From the NCBI GenBank assembly GCA_002729885.1, contig PBUB01000014.1, forward strand, positions 207,081-271,080: DNA of 64,000 nucleotides, in the 5' to 3' direction. Below, piece after piece: positions 36,078 to 44,946 of this stretch; the first letter of the stretch is position 1; the number at the start of each line of letters is the position of its first letter. The notes under the pieces were generated by a model, which saw only the letters and a program-made list of their open reading frames with translations, made no database searches and had not been told where the DNA came from. This DNA is from Spirochaetaceae bacterium (lineage in GTDB: Bacteria; Spirochaetota; Leptospiria; Leptospirales; Leptonemataceae). Made by a program: the position numbers and the translations under genes.

Positions 36078-37007
36078 ATGCGAAACAAAGTATTAAGCGG
36101 GGCGTTGATATTGGCCCTGCTTCCAACAGCCAGCGTATTTGCTGGCGGTGAAGGCCCCAAGCCACTGGACGGATCCTATCCGATAGTTCTGAATCATGGT
36201 CTGTTCGGATGGGGGAACGACGGAGATGCAGGGGCCATCGGTATTCTGGATGCCTGGGGAGGCCTGGATGAATATCTGCGCGAAGAAGGCGCACCGGTTT
36301 TTGCTCCCTCAGTTACTGCGGTGCAATCCAGTGCAGTTCGAGCGCAAGTGTTGAAGGAAAAGCTCAACTACTGGATGGCTGCCCGCGGGTTTACAAAAGT
36401 CAATCTAATCGGTCATAGCCAGGGAGGGCTGGATGGCCGATACATGGTAAGCAATCTTGGAATGTCCGATAAGGTCGCCGTACTGACTACCGTGGCCACT
36501 CCGCATCGTGGAAGCCCATCCTCAAATGCACTCAAAGACGATGTTCCTGACTGGGCCGAGCCATACATCGCGGACCTTATCAATATGCTCGTTCCTCTTA
36601 TCTGGGGAGGAAGCACGCAGCAGGACGTGCTGGCCGTTCTGGAGCAGCTTTCTACAGATGGGATGGCTGCATTCAATCAGTATACCCCGGACAGCTCCAA
36701 TACTCGCTACTACTCCTACGGGACTAGAATGAAGTACGTGGATTATATTCAGCATCCATTGATGGCGGGAAGCCTGGAAAGCATCTGCGCAGGAGGCGAA
36801 GAATACGGCCTTGGCTGCGCGAATGATGGAACGATTCCGCTTCAGACAACGAAATGGGGCACATTTATGGGAGAACCGAATTATCCCTGGTACAGCAGTG
36901 GTGTAGATCATTTACAGAGCGCCAATGGTGCAGGTCTGGGCTACCTCTCTTACGATCCGGAAGGCTTCTATTTGCAGATCGCAACGAATGCGATGAACAA
37001 TCAATAG
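36078..37007 (+). CDS. Secreted triacylglycerol lipase, second copy
   Basis: A 309-residue paralogue of the lipase at 17247-18152, with a signal peptide ending in VFA-GG. Active-site elements are intact: YPIVLNHGLFGWG oxyanion region, GHSQGG elbow with Ser114, probable Asp250 (CANDGTIP) and His278 (GVDHLQ). It keeps the TPHRGS loop that the other copy has lost. A Cys pair (SICAGG and GLGCAND) could form the disulphide known in family I lipases. As in the paralogue, Gln replaces the calcium-ligand Asp after the catalytic His. AGAGGAT precedes the ATG. No foldase gene is adjacent; a strong terminator follows at 37033. Confidence 0.92.
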   Translation: MRNKVLSGALILALLPTASVFAGGEGPKPLDGSYPIVLNHGLFGWGNDGDAGAIGILDAWGGLDEYLREEGAPVFAPSVTAVQSSAVRAQVLKEKLNYWMAARGFTKVNLIGHSQGGLDGRYMVSNLGMSDKVAVLTTVATPHRGSPSSNALKDDVPDWAEPYIADLINMLVPLIWGGSTQQDVLAVLEQLSTDGMAAFNQYTPDSSNTRYYSYGTRMKYVDYIQHPLMAGSLESICAGGEEYGLGCANDGTIPLQTTKWGTFMGEPNYPWYSSGVDHLQSANGAGLGYLSYDPEGFYLQIATNAMNNQ

Positions 37008-37032
37008 CGGCAGCATTGGAACTCACTCCTCT

Positions 37033-37066
37033 GGACGGCCGAAGCAATTCGGCCGTCCTTATTTTT
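37033..37066 (+). terminator. Intrinsic terminator of the second lipase gene
   Basis: GGACGGCCGAA, loop GCAA, TTCGGCCGTCC: an 11-bp perfect stem with a tetraloop, followed by TTATTTTTTATT. It starts 25 bases after the stop codon. Confidence 0.93.
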
Positions 37067-37158
37067 TATTCGGATTTTGGAGTCCTATCGTTCGCTGAAG
37101 GGAATAAACCTTGCACTCCCTTTCACCCGGAATCAAAATCAGCCCGCGGATTGAAAAT

Positions 37159-39840
37159 ATGATATCAAAAAAGATGAAAGCAATTTATCCTGAGGCGCTC
37201 CCAGGTAGAGTTGCCCCTGGAGGCTTTAGCTTCTCTGTAAAAACACTCATTCCGGTATTTCTTGGAGTTCTTTCACTTGCGCCCGTCACGGCAATCTTCG
37301 CCGTGCCCATCACTTCCGATGCCGATGAGGTTACTCTTAACAATTATGTCCAGTATATCGAAGATGAAGCGGGCAATCTGGATTTGGATTCAGTACGTGC
37401 AATTCCAAACAGTGAATGGAAATCTACTGAGAAAACGATCCCCTCGTTCGGTTACAAAGATCATCCCTACTGGTTTCGTGTCACACTCGAGAATCCAGGC
37501 AAAGTGCCGTTACATCGAGTCATCGATATCAATTATAGTAGACTTGATGTCCTGAATGTCTTTCGTCCTTCTCCGGACGGCGATAAGTATTTCGAGAGCT
37601 CTTTTGGAGACAAGAAGCCCTACGAGAAACGTGAGATTGACCATAGAACGTTTGCCTACCGGGTAACGCTCGAACCAGAGAGCCAGACTACTATCTACAT
37701 GCAGGTTAGTGGAGTGCATTCCACCATTGCACTTCCCATCACACTATATCGTCAGGATGTTTTTCAGCGAATTCAGCTCATCCAAATGATAGGCCTGGGC
37801 CTCTTCTGTGGAGCTGTCCTGGTAATGATGGCATACAACCTGTTCGTCTATCTATCGGTTCGAGACATCACCTATGCGATATACGTCGTGTTCGTTTTAC
37901 TGCTTTCGCTAAATGCGATCGCGCTCAATGGCCTGGGCTTCCAGATGCTCTATCCCAACAATACCTGGTGGCAGAACCGAGAGGTGCTTTTACTAACCCC
38001 GGCTGCTCTGGCTCTGGCCAGTTTTTTTACTATCATTTATCTGGACCTGAAAACCACAGCTCCTACCTGGAACCGTGTTTTCCAGGTAATGGCCGGAATA
38101 TATATCTTTCAGGCCATTGCCGGCACGTTTATTCTTGAGCCCATTCATCCTCAGCTTGCAGTGCAGCTGAATTCCATCGGTGCTCTCCTAAATCCCGTAT
38201 TGGTGGGCACCTGCGCGTTGATACTGGCATTTCGCAGATACCGGCCTGCCTACTTCTATCTGGCCGCCTGGCCGATCCTGCTGGCAGCCTCCGTAACCAA
38301 AGGACTGCAGTTTAACGGCGTGATTACTCCTTACTGGTTCGTTGAATGGAGCCTGGAGATCGGAACCTGCGCACAGGCAGTCCTGCTCGCCCTCGGTCTG
38401 GGAGATAGAATCAACGTAATGAAGAATCGCCTGGCTGTTATGAATGAATCCCTGGAAGAACAGGTGGCGGAACGAACCAGAAACCTGGAAGAAGCCCTGG
38501 GCGAAATCGAAAACAAGAATGCGGCACTCAATGACTCACTGGAGCAGATCCAGGAGCTCAAGGTTCAACAGGATGGCGATTACTTTCTCACATCGCTTCT
38601 ACTAAATCCGCTTAGCACGAACACTGTGAAGGATCCTTCTTACTCGGTAGACTTTGCAATTCAGGGAAAGAAGCAGTTTGAGTTCAAAAACAAGCAACAT
38701 CGCATAGGGGGAGACACCTGCGTGGCTGCAGAAATACAATTAAGGGACGGAGAGTATATTGCGGTGGCCAACAGCGATGCCATGGGCAAATCGCTCCAGG
38801 GTGCCGGTGGGGCACTGGTTTTTAATACTGTATTTCAATCCATACTGAAGCGAACCCAGGCCGCCACTTTCATGCAGAGCTATTACCCGGAACGATTGCT
38901 CAAAGCGGCCGTGCAGGATCTAAACCAGGTCTTCGAAAGCTTTGATGGAATGATGGCGGTTTCTGTCCTTCTTGCAGTAATCCACAAGCAAAGCGGACAG
39001 ATGTACTTTGTGAATGCAGAACATCCCTGGCCCGTCCTCTACCGCAACGGCAAGGCCACTTTTCTGGGCGAAGACATTTTCATTCGAAAAATCGGCTTTG
39101 AAAGCGAACGATCATTTCAAGTGCTTACAGAAAGACTTCGTCCCGGAGATACTGTTTTTATGGGTTCTGACGGAAGGGATGACATACTGCTGGGTTTCAA
39201 AGAGGACGGAACTCGAATCATCAATCATGACGAACATGCATTCTTGCGAAAGATCGAAGAGCATAACGGCGACTGGGACTCATTAATCAAAAGCTATCTA
39301 AATGAAGAGCAATCCCTCACCGATGATTTCAGTCTCGTTCGCATATCCTGTTCCGGCATCCCGGGATTGAGCCCGGATGCAGCCGACCAGATACAGGAAA
39401 TTATTCGTCAGGCAATGCTCAAAAGAAATCAGGAAGACTTTCCGGGCGCCCTGCAAATACTACGCAAATCGCCCCGGGAAAACCGTAGAGCCAGAGAAGT
39501 AATGCTACTGATCGGCGATACACTGTGCCGCCAGAGAATGTACAAACGAGCCATCCCCTTCTTGCTCCGGTACCTGGACATTTCTCCCTGGGAAGAGCGA
39601 GTCCTTGCCCGCACGGCCCGAGTATTGATGGCCGCAGGTGAAAACGAAATGGCCATCGACATGGCGAATCGTCTCGTTCTTCGCAATCCTGCAGATGCAG
39701 ATTCACGTGTACTGCTTGCGGAATGCTTCCGGGCCGCACGCAAAACAGAAAGGGCTCTGAAGCTCCTGGAATCAGTGCTGGCCGAGCCCGGACAGCACGA
39801 AAAGGCCAGGAAGCTACATAAAGAGCTGGCTCACACGTAG
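37159..39840 (+). CDS. 7TMR-DISM receptor with SpoIIE phosphatase and TPR tail
   Basis: About 893 residues. A signal/anchor helix is followed by a periplasmic DISMED2 domain (about 45-190, ending YRVTLEPESQTTIYMQVSG), a 7TMR-DISM membrane block (about 205-410), a coiled coil (NESLEEQVAERTRNLEEALGEIENKNAAL), a SpoIIE/PP2C serine phosphatase domain (about 495-745, with GGDTCVAAEIQL, DAMGKSLQGAGG, GDTVFMGSDG and LTDDFSLVRI) and a C-terminal TPR-like helical region. It would dephosphorylate an anti-anti-sigma factor or similar partner in response to an outside ligand. The frame is open to a TTG at 37111 with a fair Shine-Dalgarno sequence; the ATG at 37159 is my choice. This architecture is widespread in Leptospirales. 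Confidence 0.9.
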   Translation: MISKKMKAIYPEALPGRVAPGGFSFSVKTLIPVFLGVLSLAPVTAIFAVPITSDADEVTLNNYVQYIEDEAGNLDLDSVRAIPNSEWKSTEKTIPSFGYKDHPYWFRVTLENPGKVPLHRVIDINYSRLDVLNVFRPSPDGDKYFESSFGDKKPYEKREIDHRTFAYRVTLEPESQTTIYMQVSGVHSTIALPITLYRQDVFQRIQLIQMIGLGLFCGAVLVMMAYNLFVYLSVRDITYAIYVVFVLLLSLNAIALNGLGFQMLYPNNTWWQNREVLLLTPAALALASFFTIIYLDLKTTAPTWNRVFQVMAGIYIFQAIAGTFILEPIHPQLAVQLNSIGALLNPVLVGTCALILAFRRYRPAYFYLAAWPILLAASVTKGLQFNGVITPYWFVEWSLEIGTCAQAVLLALGLGDRINVMKNRLAVMNESLEEQVAERTRNLEEALGEIENKNAALNDSLEQIQELKVQQDGDYFLTSLLLNPLSTNTVKDPSYSVDFAIQGKKQFEFKNKQHRIGGDTCVAAEIQLRDGEYIAVANSDAMGKSLQGAGGALVFNTVFQSILKRTQAATFMQSYYPERLLKAAVQDLNQVFESFDGMMAVSVLLAVIHKQSGQMYFVNAEHPWPVLYRNGKATFLGEDIFIRKIGFESERSFQVLTERLRPGDTVFMGSDGRDDILLGFKEDGTRIINHDEHAFLRKIEEHNGDWDSLIKSYLNEEQSLTDDFSLVRISCSGIPGLSPDAADQIQEIIRQAMLKRNQEDFPGALQILRKSPRENRRAREVMLLIGDTLCRQRMYKRAIPFLLRYLDISPWEERVLARTARVLMAAGENEMAIDMANRLVLRNPADADSRVLLAECFRAARKTERALKLLESVLAEPGQHEKARKLHKELAHT

Positions 39841-39999
39841 GAACGAGGCCGTTTCTGGCGGCTCATTTTACTTCTGTCGCGGGACTTCCAGGTATGCAAT
39901 CATCATGGCTCCTTGATTTCGCGATGCGAACGTTTGCCAATCCCAAAGAGCCATAATTCGCCGGACTTGAATAGCGGGACTCTTTCCACTGACTGGAAA

Positions 40000-40019
40000 C
40001 CCGGCAATTCAATGCCGGG
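40000..40019 (-). terminator. Weak terminator overlapping an SDR stop codon
   Basis: CCCGGCA, loop TTGAAT, TGCCGGG on the minus strand, followed only by TTTCC. The stem includes the last codon and stop of the SDR gene that ends at 40009. Weak because the T-run is short. Confidence 0.45.
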
Positions 40020-40746
40020 CCAGACCACCATCTACGACGATAGTTGAACCGGTAACGTAGGTGGATGCATCTGATGCCAGGAAGACCGCAGCACCCAGCA
40101 TTTCATCGGGTTTGCCAATGCGTCGCATGGGGATGATTTCCTTGATTTTAGATGCATATTCATCATTCTTTCGAATGCTGGCGGTCATATCCGTCTCTGT
40201 AAAGCCCGGGCAAATGGCGTTAATGCGAAAACCGCTGGAAGCCCATTCAACAGCCAGGGAGTTTCCCATCTGAATGATGGCCGCCTTGGTTCCTGCATAC
40301 ACAGACATCAAAAAAGCGCCATTCAGTCCTGCGATGGAAGCAATGTTTATGATGTTTCCGCCTTTCTTTCTCTGCATCTTGTAGTAAGCCTGACAGGAGC
40401 GAAAGACTCCTTTGAAATTGGTATCCACAAGGTTTTCCAGATCCGCTTCTTTTATTGCGGATGCCGGTACATCCAGAGTGGTAGCGCCATTGTTGATCAG
40501 ACAATCCAACCTGCCGTGTTCTTTTCCTATGTCATTGATCAAGTCTTTCATTTCGCTTTCGGAGCGAAGATCGGCCGCTATTCCTTTAATGGAGGTGCCT
40601 TCGGTCCATGCGATAGATTCCGGCCGAGAGCCAGTACCGTATACTGTGGCTCCGGCGCTGGCAAAGCCTTCTGCCATGGCGCGACCAATCCCTCGGGAAG
40701 CTCCTGTAATCAAAATTGTTTTATCTTTAACTGAGAATAGATCCAT
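40009..40746 (-). CDS. SDR-family oxidoreductase (FabG-like)
   Basis: A 245-residue NAD(P)-dependent short-chain dehydrogenase. Motifs: ITGASRGIGRAMAEGFASAG for cofactor binding, LINNGATT, the catalytic IASIAG Ser, and YAGTK with Tyr and Lys, then ICPGFTETDMT and the terminal GSTIVVDGGLARH. Probably acts on a hydroxyacyl-CoA or a related alcohol/ketone. It lies downstream of the kinase and DUF6285 genes on the same strand (250 bp gap) and has its own strong AAGGAGGT Shine-Dalgarno sequence five bases before the ATG. In the lva pathway an SDR (LvaD) reduces the 4-keto group, a role either SDR of this region could fill. Confidence 0.9.
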   Translation of the reverse strand: MDLFSVKDKTILITGASRGIGRAMAEGFASAGATVYGTGSRPESIAWTEGTSIKGIAADLRSESEMKDLINDIGKEHGRLDCLINNGATTLDVPASAIKEADLENLVDTNFKGVFRSCQAYYKMQRKKGGNIINIASIAGLNGAFLMSVYAGTKAAIIQMGNSLAVEWASSGFRINAICPGFTETDMTASIRKNDEYASKIKEIIPMRRIGKPDEMLGAAVFLASDASTYVTGSTIVVDGGLARH

Positions 40747-40996
40747 TTCAGGACCTCCTTACTATTTGAGACTTTTCAAGCGTTTCGTGGACATTCTATA
40801 CATACATAGATGGAAAATCTGTATAGCAGGCATCAATCACAAAGGTCACGGGCTACATTCCAATTGACTGCCATCAATCTTGGTGAAACTCGCAGCCAGC
40901 CGGGCTTCAGCCGCCTCACCTTTCGCACCTTTTTCAGGATCGGTCGTTACCCGATCCATGCTGCCAACTATCCAGGAATCCATGCTGGCCAGGATT

Positions 40997-41395
40997 TTAA
41001 TCCTGTAGCGAAAAGCGCGGATTGGAAATTTCCAGCTTCCGCTTGAGGGATTCTCTGGCATATTGCCAGTAAGGGGAATCCGGACTGCCGGCTTTATTCT
41101 TGCGAATCTCCGTTGATAGCTCTTCTTTCATTTTCCTGGCCTGCTCCACTGCCCCGGGATAATCCAGAGACGGTTCAGGTGGTGTACGATTCAAAAGAGC
41201 AGCCAGCTCGTTGATATCCACCGCAAGGCTCCTGCCGCCGACCTTTACTTCCCTGGCAAGGATTCCAAGCATATTCCAGCTCACCAACGTTTTATAGGAA
41301 AGCAAATCATCGTTTCGCACAGCCGGTAATATATCTTTCTTCAAAAAATCTCCAACTGCTTCCAGCAGATCTGCTGCATCTGGTCTATCCTGCAT
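40997..41395 (-). CDS. DUF6285 protein, LvaB-like kinase partner
   Basis: A 132-residue protein starting MQDRPDAADLLEAVGDFLKKDILPAV and continuing LVSWNMLGILAREVKVG, the signature of DUF6285. This small helical family is nearly always encoded beside an APH-type phosphotransferase in acyl-CoA degradation clusters. In Pseudomonas putida the equivalent LvaB forms a complex with LvaA that phosphorylates 4-hydroxyacyl-CoA. Here its ATG overlaps the TAA stop of the kinase gene by one base (TAATG), so translation is coupled and the two proteins are probably made in equal amounts. Assignment to the LvaB role is by family and context. Confidence 0.82.
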   Translation of the reverse strand: MQDRPDAADLLEAVGDFLKKDILPAVRNDDLLSYKTLVSWNMLGILAREVKVGGRSLAVDINELAALLNRTPPEPSLDYPGAVEQARKMKEELSTEIRKNKAGSPDSPYWQYARESLKRKLEISNPRFSLQD

Positions 41396-42438
41396 TAGAG
41401 TTCCCCCTTTTCGATTAATCGCATAGCTTCATATTCCATTTCGCATCCTCTACGTCCAATGGATGCAAGCTCAATCCCCCGACTCTGGCCGGATAAATGC
41501 CTTTCCGCCTGTTGATGTGCTCCTGCAGCCCAGCGCGCATTACCCATGACTTCCCAATAAAGAGCTTTCGCCCGGTCCACCGGTACACCGGAAGCCTTTT
41601 CGTACGCTTCGTAGAAAGGTTCCCGGGCAGATATGCCCCCTACGGGCAGATTGATCTTTCCAAATCGCCAGTCTCGCATGGAAATCCATGTAAGATCCTC
41701 ATGACGATCTCCCCAGTGTGCAAATTCCCAATCAAGCAGCGCCTCCAGGCCTCGCTCTGTTGCCAGATAGTTGCCTGTGCGAAAATCCCCATGAACCAGA
41801 ACCGGATCAATGGTCTCTGGCATATTTGCCTCCAGCCAATTGAGGCATAGCTCCAGCGCAGGATAATATTCAGGAAGGTCATCTAGTAGTCGACGCAGTG
41901 CCCCGACGGCATCTCTTGCTGGCGCCACCGAATCCTGCAAATCCAGCTCGTTAAGAAAACCCAACCCACTGTCCGTAGTGTAACTTACTGAATGCAACCG
42001 CGCCAGGGCGTCTGCAAGCTGCCCTGTTATCTTCTTTCGAACATCCGTCAGGCTTCGATCCTTTACTATATAGCGGCTATCGGCTCGCCCTGGAGCCCTT
42101 CGCATGAAATAAAAAGGGGCGCCGATGACATCTGAATCCTGTTCCAACCACATTGCTTCGGGAGTAGGAACTCCGGCTCCAAAGGCAGCTTGAATCACTT
42201 CGAATTCCTGAGGCCGGCTTACCGAACCGTCCAGTGCGCCCCCACGATCGGTACGCATTACCAATCTGTACTCGGTAGCCTCTTCGCCAGGCATCAATCC
42301 GGCACAGAACAGATCCAGAGAATAATTCTCCTGGCAGGCTCCCCCGGAAATGGAGCGAAAATTTTGGATCTGTACCGAAACTCCCAATCGCGCAGTCAGG
42401 TACGCTTCCAGCCTGCCCTGCAGGTGCTCAACAGCCAT
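41395..42438 (-). CDS. APH-type phosphotransferase, LvaA/ACAD10-11-like kinase
   Basis: A 347-residue kinase of the aminoglycoside phosphotransferase/choline-kinase fold. The glycine loop region is ISGGACQENYSLDL, the catalytic loop VHGDFRTGNYL has Asp218 and Asn223, and the metal-binding Asp236 is in LLDWEFAHWGDRHEDLTW. The DWExAHxGDPxEDLxW pattern defines the subgroup paired with acyl-CoA dehydrogenases (N-terminal half of ACAD10/11, LvaA), which phosphorylates the hydroxyl of 4-hydroxyacyl-CoAs rather than antibiotics. It is cotranscribed with DUF6285. Its upstream region carries an intrinsic terminator hairpin (42605-42644). Confidence 0.87.
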   Translation of the reverse strand: MAVEHLQGRLEAYLTARLGVSVQIQNFRSISGGACQENYSLDLFCAGLMPGEEATEYRLVMRTDRGGALDGSVSRPQEFEVIQAAFGAGVPTPEAMWLEQDSDVIGAPFYFMRRAPGRADSRYIVKDRSLTDVRKKITGQLADALARLHSVSYTTDSGLGFLNELDLQDSVAPARDAVGALRRLLDDLPEYYPALELCLNWLEANMPETIDPVLVHGDFRTGNYLATERGLEALLDWEFAHWGDRHEDLTWISMRDWRFGKINLPVGGISAREPFYEAYEKASGVPVDRAKALYWEVMGNARWAAGAHQQAERHLSGQSRGIELASIGRRGCEMEYEAMRLIEKGEL

Positions 42439-42793
42439 ATTCTTTTCCCTTATTCCTTATTATGATTTCAGTTCAGATACTTTCCCCGAAGCATTCGCAA
42501 ATATACAGACTCCGGCGGCTCACATTCCATCAACTTTGCAGCTCTCAATAGTCGAAATCCGAAGGACCGCTCTGACGAAGACTCCGAGTGGCCGCGACGA
42601 AGCCAGAAAAGAAAAGCCGATGGGAAAATAAGCTCCCCATCGGCGTTCCATGTCTGAGATCCCAGTATGCAACTGGCCGCCGCCGGAATCAAGAAAAAAA
42701 CCGAGCGGGCGTTCGCTATTTTATTGACACCCCGGGCTATTCAATGATGGGATCGGTTTGAATCAGCGAATAGCTGGGAATCTGGAGGTTATA
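42439..42793. promoter_or_regulatory. Divergent control region of the 4-hydroxyacyl-CoA genes
   Basis: About 355 bases between the kinase gene (minus) and the SDR gene (plus). It contains a terminator reading towards the kinase gene (listed separately), a run of seven A at 42694-42700 next to a GC-rich stretch, and TTGACA at 42724-42729 on the plus strand, a candidate -35 for the SDR/ACAD/TetR genes. No obvious TetR palindrome was identified with certainty. Confidence 0.4.
42605..42644 (-). terminator. Orphan intrinsic terminator upstream of the kinase gene
   Basis: Minus strand: GCCGATGGG, loop of 11, CCCATCGGC, then TTTTCTTTTCT. The nine-bp stem is perfect. No gene ends here on this strand, so it would stop a leader transcript or small RNA begun further upstream, about 170 bases before the kinase start codon. 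Confidence 0.7.
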
Positions 42794-43546
42794 ATGAGTC
42801 ATTCCCTGGAAAATGCCATAGCAGTGGTTACCGGTGGCGCAGCCGGCATCGGCCGCGAGACCTGTCTTAAATTGGGCCGAATGGGGGCGCGGGTCATCGT
42901 TTCCGACATTGATACCCATAGCGGTGAAGAAACCGCAGCATTGCTTCGAACTACCGGTGTAGAAGCTCACTTTGTGGCTGCAGATGTTGGTCTGGAAGAG
43001 GATGTAAAGAAATTGGCGGGCGCTGCAGCTGAACACAATGGTGGCATCGATGTATGGGTTAGCAATGCAGGTATTGGGGGAACTCCCAAAAAGCTGCACA
43101 AGATTACTACTGAAGAATGGAATCATATGATGCTTCTTGATCTTACCAGCGTTTTCTGGAGTCACAAGTATGCTGTTCCTCATATGGGAAAACGAGGTCG
43201 GGACGGTTCCATTATTAATGTGGCTTCTATTGCCGGACTCGGAGGCTCACCAGGACTGGGGCCCTATGCGGTGGCCAAAGCAGGAGTGGTTTCCCTTACT
43301 CAAACGGCTGCTCTGGAAATGGCCAAGAAGAACGTTCGCATCAATGCCATCTGCCCAGGCTGGGTGGAGACAAAGATCATAGATTTTGCCGGCGAAAGCG
43401 TCCAGGCAGAGATGCGAAAGCAGATTCCAATAGGTCGCTTTGGGACTCCTGCTGAGGTAGCATCCCTCATAGGTTACCTTGCCTCCCCGGAATCCTCATT
43501 TATTACAGGCTCCATCTTTCGTGCAGATGGAGGAATCAAGACCTGA
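42794..43546 (+). CDS. SDR-family oxidoreductase
   Basis: About 250 residues from the ATG at 42794, chosen because GGAGG lies five bases upstream; the frame is open to 42758. Cofactor motif VVTGGAAGIGRETCLKLGRMG, the DIDTHSG acidic end of strand 2 (NAD preference), VSNAGIGG, catalytic NVASIAG Ser, YAVAK Tyr/Lys, ICPGWVETKI and the terminal FRADGGIKT. It precedes the acyl-CoA dehydrogenase gene by 167 bp and probably oxidises or reduces a hydroxyacyl-CoA intermediate of the same pathway. Confidence 0.9.
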   Translation: MSHSLENAIAVVTGGAAGIGRETCLKLGRMGARVIVSDIDTHSGEETAALLRTTGVEAHFVAADVGLEEDVKKLAGAAAEHNGGIDVWVSNAGIGGTPKKLHKITTEEWNHMMLLDLTSVFWSHKYAVPHMGKRGRDGSIINVASIAGLGGSPGLGPYAVAKAGVVSLTQTAALEMAKKNVRINAICPGWVETKIIDFAGESVQAEMRKQIPIGRFGTPAEVASLIGYLASPESSFITGSIFRADGGIKT

Positions 43547-43713
43547 GACCCGGACTAATTCATCCTCGACGTCGAAAACAACGAAAGAAGTCGAAGCAGC
43601 GGACCGGGAGAAACGATAGATACACTCGCACTCAGGAATGAATTCAGACCTATCGTATCAATGGAATGATGAATCGTGTTAGCACTAGAAACGAATAGCA
43701 AGGAAGGAAGAGA

Positions 43714-44946
43714 ATGGATTTTCAAATATCAGATCAAATGAAAGAAACGCTGAACCTGATCGAAGAGTTCATGCATAAAGAAGTGTTTCCGGCGGAGCCA
43801 GATTTCTTTCGCACGGACTTCAAAGAAATGATTCCTTTACTCAATGAAAAACGAGCGAAGGTTAAGCAGATGGGACTCTGGGCTCCCAATCTCCCCACGG
43901 AGCTCGGTGGAATGGGACTCGGGCTGCTGGACCACGGACTGGTATCGGAATCCCTGGGGAGGTCTCCTCTGGGGCACTACATTTTTGGAACCCAGGCCCC
44001 GGATGCAGGAAACATTGAAATTCTCCATATGTTTGGCACACCGGAGCAGAAAGAAAATTATTTGAAACCCCTGGCCAATGGTGATATTCGCAGTTGCTTC
44101 GCGATGACCGAAGTAAATACAGCTGGTTCCAATCCACTATTAATGGAAGCTACGGCCGAAAAAGACGGTAATGATTACGTAATTAATGGTCATAAATGGT
44201 ACACAACCGGTGCCGATGGGGCCGCATTTACTATCGTCATGGCCGTTACCAATCCGGAAGCTGGCCCGGCTATGCGATCCAGCATGATCATCGTGCCCAC
44301 GGATAATCCGGGATTTAACCTTGTGGGCAACATTTCTGTTATGGGAGAAAAAGGCAGCGACTACAACAGCCACGGCGAAGTAATGTTCCAGTCCTGTCGA
44401 GTTCCTCAAAGTAACCTTCTGGGAAAGGAAGGCCAGGGGTTTCTGATCGCACAGGAGCGCCTGGGTCCTGGGCGAATTCACCATTGTATGCGTTGGCTGG
44501 GAATCTGCCAGAGAGCCCTGGATCTACTCTGCGAAAGGGCCAACAATCGGGTCATTGATACCGACGGTCGCACTCTGGCAGACAAAGAAATTATCCAGAA
44601 CTGGGTGGCCGAATCCACCGCGGAAATCGAAGCCGCCCGACTGATGACTCTTTCCGCTGCCTGGTCCATCGATAACCTGGGAATGAAAAAATCCAGGGAG
44701 AAGGTTTCTATGATCAAGTTCGTAGTGGCCAATACTATGCTACGAGTGATTGATCGGGCCCTGCAGGTTCATGGAGGACTTGGTATGAGCGATGATACCA
44801 TCCTTGCCTTTTTCTATCGACATGAACGAGCAGCACGTATCTATGACGGTGCGGATGAAGTCCACAAAGCATCCCTGGGAAAACGCGTACTGCGTAACCA
44901 TCAAAAGAGCAAAAACCAGAAAAGTCACTTACAGCCCCTTCGATGA
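43714..44946 (+). CDS. Acyl-CoA dehydrogenase, LvaC/ACAD11-like
   Basis: A 410-residue flavoenzyme. Family marks: LPTELGGMGLGLLDHGLVSE, CFAMTEVNTAGSNP (FAD/substrate loop), INGHKWYTTGADGA, QVHGGLGMSDD and RIYDGADEVHKASLGKRVL. In the last motif an Asp stands where medium-chain acyl-CoA dehydrogenases have the catalytic Glu of YEGT, as in the ACAD10/11 and LvaC group, where the enzyme removes phosphate from a 4-phosphoacyl-CoA and yields the enoyl product. Genes for the matching kinase pair lie divergently at 40997-42438. GGAAGGAAG precedes the ATG. The stop overlaps the TetR start (ATGA). Confidence 0.9.
   Translation: MDFQISDQMKETLNLIEEFMHKEVFPAEPDFFRTDFKEMIPLLNEKRAKVKQMGLWAPNLPTELGGMGLGLLDHGLVSESLGRSPLGHYIFGTQAPDAGNIEILHMFGTPEQKENYLKPLANGDIRSCFAMTEVNTAGSNPLLMEATAEKDGNDYVINGHKWYTTGADGAAFTIVMAVTNPEAGPAMRSSMIIVPTDNPGFNLVGNISVMGEKGSDYNSHGEVMFQSCRVPQSNLLGKEGQGFLIAQERLGPGRIHHCMRWLGICQRALDLLCERANNRVIDTDGRTLADKEIIQNWVAESTAEIEAARLMTLSAAWSIDNLGMKKSREKVSMIKFVVANTMLRVIDRALQVHGGLGMSDDTILAFFYRHERAARIYDGADEVHKASLGKRVLRNHQKSKNQKSHLQPLR

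Noticed and set aside
40846..41061. 71-codon minus-strand frame with fairly normal amino-acid composition between the SDR and DUF6285 genes
   Set aside because: It overlaps the conserved end of DUF6285 in another frame and has no Shine-Dalgarno sequence or recognisable family; the composition alone is not enough.
41395..42438. Aminoglycoside resistance gene
   Set aside because: Although of the APH fold, the DWEFAHWGD motif and its neighbours (DUF6285, acyl-CoA dehydrogenase) place it in the acyl-CoA kinase subgroup.
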